A stretch of DNA of 64,000 nt, taken from contig JAKOGI010000057.1 of assembly GCA_029747015.1 (NCBI GenBank), positions 1,445,001 through 1,509,000 on the forward strand. Direction: 5' to 3'. A model generated the notes under the pieces. That model was not told where the DNA came from. It did not search any database and saw only the letters and a list, made by a program, of their open reading frames with translations. The position numbers and the translations under genes are program-made. The DNA is from Carnegiea gigantea. Its lineage: Eukaryota; Streptophyta; Magnoliopsida; Caryophyllales; Cactaceae. This document shows, one piece after another, positions 21,337-33,300 of the stretch; the stretch's first letter is position 1; each line of letters starts with the position of its first letter.

Positions 21337-24300
21337 CTAAGGAAGCTCCAAAGCTTGCTGTCTGAGAGGCAATTCTTGAGTTGTATGTGGTCGGCACTTC
21401 CTTAAGGCTTTTCTTATTTCTTGCAACATCTCATTCACCTGTATGCCTTCCCTGTAATTACAAAAGATCTAGACTCAGAACAAGTTTGAGGCCTTAACCC
21501 CCCCCCCCCCTCCGCATCCAGAACCCACACAAAAAAAGGGAAGAAAAGGAACAAGATGCAAAATGTAGTAACAGCCTTAGCCCTGAAGTATTCCAGGGTT
21601 CCCCTAGCTGTCTATATTGCCTGGACTACAATGATTCTCAATAGGGAAATCAACATTTCTGTTAATGTCGCTTCATGACTCATACATGTTCAAAACTTAT
21701 ATCCTGGCATTATCTCAGATATCCAGACAAAATTAAATCAACACAACTCAATTGATAACATGAGGCTTAAACTGACACTGGAAAACGCACATGTAGAACA
21801 ATGGGTGAGGTCATTCCAGCGACTCCCACCCTTCGAAGAGAATAAGCCAAATTTTAAGGGTATGTTCTTTTCAACCTATCATAGGTACTTAGCATCAGCA
21901 TTCAGCACTGATCAACACTCAATAGCACCGATTAGCACTGATCAACAATGATCAACACTTAGCCATATTTCCTACCCACAATTTTAGTAATGATAGCACT
22001 AATCAGCATTCATCAGCACTCATCAGCATTAATTAATATTCATCAGCACTCATCAACATTGATATGCAATAAGTTACTTATGATAAATTAAAAAGAACAG
22101 GCCCTAAAAAGGAAAAGGAAGAGAATGAAGTGACTTGAGGTTACAAGGACTCAGATTGTGATGCATTGAGATGCATGCATTTATCTGTCATCCTAAGACG
22201 TCTTATGTAGTTATACCATGATCTTTATGTGTTAACACAATCATTTCTACACAAAGTTCAAAAAGATAACGAGAATTCATTAGTGGGACAACAATATTTG
22301 ATGTGGTTATGAAATCAATATGACATTCTCTTAAGAAGATGCCAATAAATGCTTCAATGTCCACAGACTATTGACCTGAGAACCTGGAAATGGATTCCAC
22401 CTCACTATCCTATGATGAGGTGCTATTCTCATGCAAAAGTGATAATGGTTATAAGAATCAAATCATACTTACATGCAAACAAAAGCCCACATTTCATTAT
22501 ACTGGAAAAGAGGCAGGACAACTACCACTCTGAAATAATGGTCTTGTCAGTTAAAAGCTGAAAACTTAAGTACAGATAATGACCAACAAGAAAAACATGA
22601 CCTAAAATACGGGAATCAGCCAGCGAGTATGGAAAATTATCACTGCTGACAGTCAGCAAGTAGAGATGTAGTATTTTTCTGCCACATGAACTCCCTTGAA
22701 ATTTACTCTGACTGTTATGCTATGCCAAGTGACAATTCTCAAATGTAATTTGTGACCTCATTGCCTTCTGTGAGTAAATGCTAATTTGACTATTAAATCT
22801 CCATCAACATTGCTAGTTCTATGAGGGAACAAATGCTCTAATTTGCCTGACATGAACTTCAGGATGCCTAGGGCATATTTAACTCCATGAGGTAGATGTG
22901 GTTCACAACTGAGACCACTGGCAGCTAGAGATTCTACTTCCATCTACCTTCTGTTTTATGGATGAAGCTCTATCAAAAAATGCTCATCCCTAGCAGTTTT
23001 AAATATAATATGCATTACAATACCACTACTGTTCACCATTTTGGCACATACATCAACTCCAATCGCTTGATAAGAGTTGGGAAGAGTCATATTCATATTC
23101 CTTTTTCAAAAATTCTACATCTCTATGCACCTCTTCCCCTCTTAATTTTCTTGTTGGGACTGCCCTTCCTTTTTCCGTCTTTCTTTACTATTGCTCCTTT
23201 ATTTTTTTGCGCAGGGGGACATGGGGGGTCAAAGATCATTAAAGACATCATTTTTATCATTTGCTGAACTAATCCCATTTTCACTACCACTGTAAATGTT
23301 TAAGCAATTGCGTTTTCCATAATTTCCTATACCAGTCACTTTGGCAACCATATTTGGCCACGGGAAATACATGTTTCCGACAACACATGTGGCAGATGCA
23401 CTGATGAATCTGTTTGTATAAGGCTGACGGGCAATGGTACTACATTTTGTAGACACCTAAAGAGTGACTCGGATTCTCATAAAATGCCCAATGATGATAA
23501 TTTTGTACTCACTGAATACTTGGGGGCCTAGCAAAATAAAAGCCAGAATTGAACCTTCGAAGTGGACTTTAATAGCCAAAATCCAAGTAAGACATCAAGA
23601 GCCCGATGGGGTTCACCAGTCCAAGAACTTGACCCAGTTCAGTTCACCCAGGAACCCTAGTGTGCTCCTCGGTCACCTCGATTTTCGCACCAAGTTCTGC
23701 ATGTGCTTCTGAGTGGCCTCTATCTCCGTGCCCACTTGCGTTTCGCAGATAATCCCCTTATTAGATAGGATTTTCAACTGATAAGAGATAATGCATCCTT
23801 TTGATAAATTTTTGTCTAAACCTGCCTGGGGTTTATCACTTTAACCACTATAATTAAGGGGCTTATCCCTAGGGTTCAGACACACACAAACCAAAAAAAA
23901 AAAAAGGAAGAATCAGACTGAAAATCCAGAGAGTTGGGAATTTAAAACTAAAAGAAAGAAACTCTGCCGAAATCCAAACACAACTCCCATTCTGATAGGT
24001 TCCGGAGCTGATCAGGTGGGTCAACTTGAAGGCACCAATTCTTCAACCTACCCATCTCTCTCCCTTCCTCTTTTCATCTTTTCTATTGTTTTTGGTTTAA
24101 TTCAATTTTGTTTAATTTGAGGAAATATGTAATATTGTAATTAATTTTGTCCATGCCTGCTGTACATATGTAACTTCTTTCTCCCTTTTCCTTTCATTTA
24201 GTTGTATTCAGACATTGTAATTTATTTGCTTGACACTAATATATTGCATGCTTATACTTTTTAGTGTAATTTAATGTACTTTCCGATTTGATTTGTAGAG

Positions 24301-27300
24301 GCAATCGTAATGACCGGGAAAGGCATTCGGATGCCTTCCATCCCAATGCCGTACCTTCAACCCCGGATCTAAGTCTTTGATTTGAACCAATGGAATCAGA
24401 AGGTCCCCGCGATAGGGATTCTCTAGGGCTCTTTTCAAAAACCCTCTGTCACAAGCCTACAACCCTTTGGTATGTCCCTTCAGTTTAAAGCTTTCTAAAG
24501 GAAGAATTTTTTTAAAAGTTTCATTAGTTTTCTTTACAAACTCACTAGCAACTCTATTTTTACATTTTTTTTTCTAAATCTTGCAGAAATTTATTGATTT
24601 TTGAGGGTAGACTGAAATTCAGACAATGCAGTTCAAGAGGCAGTTAGGGATGGCAACGGGTCGGATTCGGATCGGATGTATAAACATCCAAATCCTATCC
24701 AATTAATAATCGGATTTGAAAATCCGATCCAAATCCGACTCCGTCGGATAGGATGTTAAATTGGATTCGGATTAGTTTCGGATCGGATTAAATCCGGATA
24801 TAATTAGATATAATCCGATTATATATTTTTATTTAATATTTGCACAATTTTTTATTTCCAACCTTATTTTTACTCACTAGTAAGTGCAATATTAAATACC
24901 TTTTTAATGTCAAATAACTTTTTATATTGAACATTTCAACGTGTTAAAGTAATAAAGTGTTAGAAAAAAGAGAATGTAAATTCACTTTAGAGTAAAAGGG
25001 ATAGACAATAGTACAACAGCTGAAAGAAAAGGGAGAAAGTACAACTTTGATTGACAAAGATGAGAGAGCAAGAAAAAGATCGAGAGAGAAGAGGGAATTA
25101 GCTAAGAAAGAAGAGTGTACTACACATAGAGTGCGGACCTTATGCGGATTTTTTGAGGGTTATCATATTGAAATTTTTTTATCTTCAAAAAAGTCGAAAT
25201 TATTACAAAAAAAGGGGATCGGATGGACTCTCCTCCAAATCCGCTCCGATCGGAGTCCGATTCGGATTCTGAATCGGATTATTTTTTATCGGATTCGAAT
25301 TGGATCGGATTTGTATCGAATTCGGACTATACTGCCATCCCTAGAGGCAATCCATGTTCCAAACAGTGCTCACTGTGTGGGCCAGTAAGCACAGGTGTGC
25401 TCCTTGGGCCCTGGCCAGTTTTTGTTCGGTTTTCACCCTTGATTTTCAACAGATAATATTTTTTATTAAGATCACCCTGCAGCGAGCCAAGTCATTCGCG
25501 ACTCGAGAGGGACCTCACCTGGGTTTCGGATCATGGTCCTTACACATTTCCTCGAGGGAAATTAATCTGATCTCCAGTGTTTGTCCCTATACCCAAATAT
25601 ATCATTCAGCTCCGACTTGATGTGAAGTTACTCAGAAGAGAGACATTGGCTTCACTTTGGACTTCAGGCCTCTGATAAATCATGTTTTCTATGTGATGGC
25701 CAGATAGAGACAAAATTCCACCTATTTTTGAGCTGCAGGTTGGGCAACCTGATCTTCAACAACAAATGTAGCTGCCTAGCTGGAATTATACTACAGTTTC
25801 TTTTTTTGGGGGGGGGAGTATACTGGTTCTGCAAGCTGAGATGAACCAGATCAAAGAACAACTTCATACTGCAATATTGACCAGATGCATATGATATATG
25901 AGATGCAAGATGATAATTGCCCATCAACATGCTTGCAGAGTGATGGGGCCCCTAGAAGGGCCATCTTACCTATCTCCACCACCCCCCCCCCCCAAAAAAA
26001 AAAAAAAAAAAAAAAAAAACATTACAAGGAGGAAATCTCACATCCAAGTACATATTTTGTTTGACTTGGAGGTGCACTGCAGGAGAGCAGTGAAGTAGTG
26101 AACAAAAATTAAACAGCAGCTTCGGGATGCTCTTCCACGTTCCAGTCAGGCAGAGGGGCATTACATAACAGACCATCCTGACACTCAGACGTCCAAGCAA
26201 AAGGACACTTGCAGCATTGAATCTTTTCAAATAATCACATGGTGCTTATGTTCTCCATCAATTTTGCCGACTTTCAGCAGATTGACCATGCTAGGTCCAT
26301 ATTCAATTTCTAGACCACAAATAGGAAACATCGTATGTACGCGGACAACACAAGACTTAATGAAATGTTGCTCCAGAATGGGATAGAGGGCTTCCAAAGA
26401 AACAAACAGCAGCATAATCCCTCTATCAAGAATTAAAAGAAAATTGCTAAGACAACAAACACGTGAGCACGTATTCAAACTTAAAGTTCTGATAAATGTA
26501 AAGCCACTGATATGACTCAGACCATATGCAATATGCTAAGATTGATGATGACTTACAAAACGCTCACTCCTACAACTGCAAGTGGCCGCGGATATTCCTC
26601 AATCCCCTTATCTCTTTTATTCTCGTCAGAATTTGAAGAAAGCATGTGATCATTCTCTGCTGATATCAGTAAAACCTGATCTGTCTCTTCACAGCCTGCT
26701 TCAGGTCCTTGCGGTACAGTCAAGCAGTCCTGGCCTATTTTCAGTATTTCTTCAGTCAAAGATGGAAGCCTATCCCTTGCCTGTAAATATTAAGCACCAT
26801 GATTTAATATGGAATTTAATAAGCAAGCAGAGGAAATGACTTCGAAAAAGAATTATAACGATTTAAAGTTTAAAAAACAAAATATATTTAAGAAATAGAA
26901 TGATAGCAAGTTTTTTTTTTTAAAAAAAAAAAAGAATGACAAGTGGTTGAAAAAAAACTTCAGCATTTTTACTCAAGAGCTGCTGATTTCAGGCCACTTT
27001 CCCCCTACCTCCGAAAATGAGGCCTCTGTTTCCAAAGCCAACTCAAGTGCCAAAGTTAAATAGAATACTCGATCATATATTCTTGTTATTGGAAACATTT
27101 GTCCAATAACAGTGCATTGTTCGAACTCTCGAACTTCATACCTAGTATTTAAATTTAATGCCCTGATGTTTTCTTGACAATGGAAGTGCTGAATATTACC
27201 CAAGTGTTACTTGAAGGACAACATAGAATGCCTATGCCAGCAAAGGCCATATTAATCCTTTTAGTATCCCCCAATTGCTTTGTATTAATCGTTCGAAACT

Positions 27301-30300
27301 TCCTTTTTTGGGGGGGGGGGGTTGTTTAATTTATGGTACCTCACCTAGACTAAGATTTCAAGTACCAGTTCCTTCTTTAGGGTTCTAAGCCAGGAACAAA
27401 AAAGTCTACTATGCCCTCATCTGACCATCTAATGCTGTAGTCTCACTCTCTTTATTTATTTAAAACATATCCCTTCAACCACCAAAAAGCATTTTGCTGT
27501 GGCCCTAACCTCAGTTAAAGCAAAATAGATATAGGTGTTGCAGGTGGTTGGATCCCACATCACTCTTATCGCCAGAATCTAGACTCAATGAATTAAACAG
27601 TGAACACATACTCCAGTGAGGGTATATTTTTAAAAAATGGAAAGTAAAAGAGTCAGGGTTCAAGAAAACAATACAAAGAAAATGGAGATAGTAAAAAGTC
27701 ATAACTTCCAATTTAGGTACAACAAGCATTTGGAAAAATATGATAACAAAGAGAAGGAATACTAAAAATCTAAGTCACTTTCTTTCAAAAAAGATGCACC
27801 TAGAACAATAACCCATCACATTAGTCAGTTAATCGTTCTCAGCAAATAAAAGAAGTTAACATTCATAAACAAATATGTTGTTATAGAACCACCTCTAGTT
27901 AACTGGCGCCATACCTGAGGAAGATCAATCTTATTAAGCACCACGACATATGGTCGTTCAAGATAATCAGGATTGTACATCCGCAGTTCCTAGTTTTAAA
28001 AAAATGCAAATGAATTATCAAATGGAAATCAACAACCAAAACACATATGAAAACAGTTTCTTCAGCATAACATTCTCCATAAAAGCAGCTTCGGAACCCA
28101 AACAAGACTAAATACCCAAGAGGCCTACCCAAGAATTGTATGGGAATCAAATGTTCACAATCTTGCCCAACAGCTAATTGATGGGATATCATTTTGTATC
28201 TCTTCTCTTTCCTTCATACTTTCCAAGTTTCCAAATATGTGGTAATCAAGATTGCATAATTCATTCATCTGAATATCTAGTATGCAGTTTCATCTTTGCT
28301 ATAACAATGACGAAATAGCTAGTGAATCCTACCAAGAGAAAGTCTGGAAAGAACAAAAAGCAGAATCCCTGCCAGCAGAGAGGTGGTCTTTGGGAGACCC
28401 ACAAAAAGTTTTCCGTTTAATGGCATACAGGAAAGCATGTAAGTGAGGTTCCAAACTCCTACACCTAGCTTGGGACAAACCGGATTTGGGGGGGGGGGGC
28501 TTTGCATAGAAGAAACTACTCACTTCTTTCACAGTTATGTAGTCTCTGACAGGGTCCTCCGCAGCAGCATCAACAATATGTACTAACAGTCGAGTCCTCC
28601 TCAAATGCCTCAGAAAATTGCGGCCTAGACCCTGAAGAACAGGTGCTTTATGAAATTAATGACCCACACGGGGTTGAGGGGCAAAAGACAGATGCCTCAG
28701 ACAAGGTACCTTTCCGAGATGTGCACCTTCAATGAGACCAGGCAAATCTGCTAATGTTGCCCGAGATGAATACATTTCCGCCCCTAAAGTAGGGTCGCCA
28801 TCAAGACGTCCAAGGTTTGGCATCAGGGTTGTAAATGGATAATCTGCAATATCTGGTTTAGCAAGGGTAATAGCTGATAAAAGCGTAGATTTTCCAGCAT
28901 TCGGAAGTCCCTGAGATTAAAAATAAAAATTAAAAAATTAAAACAAAATGCACATGTCAACTGTGAGATGGCAGATAAATAACACAAAGGGTCTCCATTC
29001 ACATCCTTATTCATATTCCAAAATGAAAACCAATCTGTGACATTATGTTTAAGCATTCTGCTGTTACATGCATGCACAAGCATGCATGAAGGGAATTATC
29101 ACAATGGCTAAGCAAGGGCTGTAAGCTGTTCAAGCGAACTAAGAGAGGACTTGTTCAGAAGCAAAAGTACTAGCTCCCCATTTTTAATATCATTTATAGC
29201 ACTGCTCAAGCAGATTAGTAAGTTTATGGTATCAATGTATCTAAAAAACCTGTATTTCAAACAAATACAGTTGTTCTAGATCAGGCATTGTCAAATTACG
29301 CTTTCAATCATGGGAAATTTTTTTAAAAAATTTAACAGCAGGATAAGAACACTTTCAGACATTTTATTGGAATTTTAAGATCCCCTATAAAATTTCATCC
29401 ACCCTGACTGTACCTTCACAAAATAGTCTGATATAAATACACAAATGCAAACTAGCAGAAATGTTGGTATTTGGAAAATCAGACTAGACAAGAGGTTTCA
29501 TCATACATAATGAACATCAACAACAGCAAAAAATATTGCTTTGGCAGAGAAAGATAGTCACCACAAGACCAACATCCGCCACCACTCTGAGTATTAACTC
29601 CAAACTGACTTCCTCTCCAGGCTGACCAAGCACTAAAACCTGCAATGCACTAACAAGGTCAAAACTATTCCAAAAATGTGAAAATAAAACATTTATTAAG
29701 TCATAATAGTAACATGTCTTTCTATCAAAATAAATAAATAACATGTCATCACTGCAGGGGTAAAAACAAAAAAGAAAAGAGTCTGATTTCATTTCTTGAC
29801 ATACTCCAGGAAACACAACTATATATTCAAGTTCCACGATTTGGAAGGAAGCACACTAATGATGTGATGAGACAACCTGGATTGGCGAGGACATATCCGC
29901 AGTCACGAGCTTCTACCTCTAATGGCAAAAGTATCAAAATCACTTCAGCATCACATCATGCTCATACTTCAGCAATACATAGGTACAATGAGATCAGTTG
30001 AAGAAGCCACAAGAGCAATTACTCATCCCAAAAAAAAAAAAAAAACAGAAAAGAAGCCGCAAGAGCAATTAAGCCCTTTTCAATTTTCGACCACAACATT
30101 AAGGGAGAATAGCTCCATCAATCTCACCAGATGTCAGCTTCACTCATCTCGAAAGGAAGGAGCATGATATAGAAATCAGCTCATTGCTCACATATCCTTT
30201 TAAAGTTTTGCATAAGTACTACAGATTTTAGTGGGTGTAGCCTATGGAAAAATAAATAAATAAATAACTTTCCTGCTCGTATTTCACTTGTAGTGAGAGT

Positions 30301-33300
30301 TGCCACAGTCAAATCAGTTGAATTTAGAGCAGATGATTAACCAATTTCAAGGAGAACTAACTCTACAGCAAATAACAATTGAATCTGTAAATCGCAGGTA
30401 GGGAACAGTACATCACTGTATAGGCATATACTATCAAGTATCAATGATCTGTTGCTAGCTTACATGCTGCCTAGTCTACAGCCCTCTACCAGTATCAGTA
30501 TCTGAGAATTGTCAACAAAGTCTAATCCCAATACACCACATACACTCTCGATTTCTTCCTGCTATTCTTGTACATGAATAATTGATAACTTGGAGAGATA
30601 AAGTGCAGTACTAAGAACGACTTCTAGGCATAAAATGCAATCGCATCATTTTGCTTGTTTTCCTGTCACATACTCTAGGCAGAAGTTCCACCCAGTGATA
30701 AAGTAGGCCAATTGGTTGATCCTTTACATAAAGGCCTAACGAAAATAGCCTCCTATGATGGAAGATTTGCAGCTATATCTCCCCTCATGTACCTTTTCAA
30801 TGGAAGCAGTTCATGCAAAGCGTTGCCGTTTCTGTACTAGTGCAAAATCGAACTACATCGGCCCCATAAAGTTGTCAAAGTTTCTTTTTGTCAATCTCCC
30901 AAAAATTGTTGTCAAAACTCATTTACTAAAATGGAAAGGACCATGCCTTACAAAGTTGAGAAAAGACAAAACATTACTAACGTTCCCTTGTAACCTGTAA
31001 GCCTTCTTTTCCATAGTTAGATAAGTTAATCAGATCCAGCAAGCCTTTTTTTTCATTTTTTTGGGTTTTGGCCAATCACATTTTTACATCACAAATGCAT
31101 CATTCCAAATCCTCTGGTGAAGTTAAATCTCTCATTTTTTAAAACAAAAATCTATAGCCAACAATCTAAAATAACCATGGGTGAAATAATATAGGATTTT
31201 CAGCAAAATAACATTTCACATTTAGGAGCTACTAGCTTATTACTGGAAGCACATGTCCTGGATCTGATTGTCCAAGTTTTGTTTCTACGCTTAAATCACT
31301 CATTTTCGAAGGCTAACGTTATTCTATTAGAAAATGCAAGCAGCAACACTAATTTTTTAATCGCAGAACTGAACAAGAATTTTTCTCTAGGCATGCCTGG
31401 CCTTGTTACAAATTCTGATATGGTGGAACTCCAAGTGAAACAGAAGGATCTAACTTTAAATTTTGTTCTCGTTTCTTTTTCAGCCATGAAACATGCACAA
31501 AAGCTTGAATTTCTTTACGAAACCTAATTTCTTAGTTTTTATCTACGATATGATAAAAGCAGTGGGGCAGTCACAAAGTGTGAAGTCATAAACTCATACA
31601 ACTTAATAGTTATAAAACATATTGCTTTTTTTTTTAATAGGAAAAGGCAATATAATGATAATGGTAAGGAGCATATACAAGAAAGGATGCTGAAAAAGCA
31701 TACCACAAAAACTAATTACAAGCCAAAAAAATGCTATCCACAAAATCGATTATATCAATCAAAGAAGAGCAAAAAACCTCCTCCTTCCAGAAGTATAAGG
31801 CCTTCAGCCACTGGTCTTTTAATTGCTCATTGAGGTTTTGACCCCATCAAAAACTCTCTTATTTCGCTCCAACCACAACAACCAAAAGATGGCATGAGGG
31901 ATAGCTCGAAAAACTTTATACTTGACCCTCCTTCCAAAAAAAACCTTCCCACGCAACTAATTGTTGTCGGACAAATATAGGCATCACCCAATGAAGACCC
32001 AAACAACTCAAAGCTAACTCCCAAAAGTTTCTAGCTAACTTGTACTTTGGTATTTATGTCCGCAGCCCACCATTCATAATCCATTTACCGAACATCCAAG
32101 TATACATTAAACATCTTCAGGAACAATCAATAGATTTACCTTATCACTGTCATCTCTCATTACATTTGTTGTCAGAGTTGTCATCTTTCTCCTTCTATGC
32201 TCTGGCATCTCTAACAAACTAATCTGCCAAAAGCAAAACAAAAAATACATGATTCATAGTCACAATTCTAACACTGTTAGGTGCAACCTCCCCCAAACCC
32301 AAAAGAGAAGGAAGAAAAAGTGGTAGCCAAACTTCACGTAGGAAGGATACCTTCTCAATAGTTAAATAGTAAAATCTGATTCACCAAGAGTTAAATAATC
32401 ATCAGCTTATTTCTGAATCTGATATTCTCATCTATTGCAGAATACATCAAATGCAGAGGCAGCCACATGCATAAGAAACAAAAAGCATGATCACAACACA
32501 TTCACATCTTACCCCGCCTTTTCCACCCCTTGCCACAAGAACCTCATCACCAGGATTTGCAAGATCTGCCAAAAGTTTTCCCCGTTTCCGTTTGACAACC
32601 GTGCCTGTCATAATAGATGTCAAAGAAGGTAATGGAAGGCTTGAAACTCCAATTTATCGACACCAGTCCAGCGACTAGCTTTGCAAACACTACAAGCACT
32701 AAAGATAAGTCCTTCAAATGGATGAAGTCTTCGACTGTCAAAGACTAAAGATGATGAGACTACTCCAAAAACCTTATCATGCCTCTACTGCCTGTCCAAA
32801 ACAATACAGGGATAAAAGCAACACATAATCTCTAGGCTAAAATTGAGGCAACATGTATTTTAACACACCTATAGGCACAGGTATCCGCAGTGTTGGAGCC
32901 GCAAATCCATCACGTAACTGGGGATTTAAAACACCCATAGCATCAACATTTCCACCACGTTTGGCATTATATCGGCTTTTCTTGTGGAATTCCAACAGGT
33001 TATCTTTACTCTCATCAGCATAGATCACAACATCTGCGCCATGGCCACCGATAGGAAGTATAAGAGATCCATCGCTGTCCCTCTTGTATGAAGCTTTTCT
33101 CTTTGGGTTCGATTTGCCATGTTTACTTTCAGATTTAGAAGAGGCCTTCTGGATGGGCATTTTGAGTACTGCACCATGGCCCCCATCCCCAGCGCGGACT
33201 GTAATGATGACATGATCAAAATATTTATGCGGCTCCTTCAATAAATTGTCTGCAGCTGATGAAGAAGGTTCTTTGAACTTGACACCTCCACATACGATGG

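Noticed and set aside
22758..23456. Two balanced minus-strand frames (22758-22943 and 23229-23456) inside OBGC2 intron 9
   Set aside because: They have no recognisable domain and no flanking splice signals that keep frame. They are best read as chance frames unless transcripts appear.
25970..26478. Protein-like minus-strand frames considered as the last exon of OBGC2
   Set aside because: Their phase and sequence do not fit the Obg C-terminus. The true last exon at 21337-21451 fits both and follows a TTACAG acceptor.
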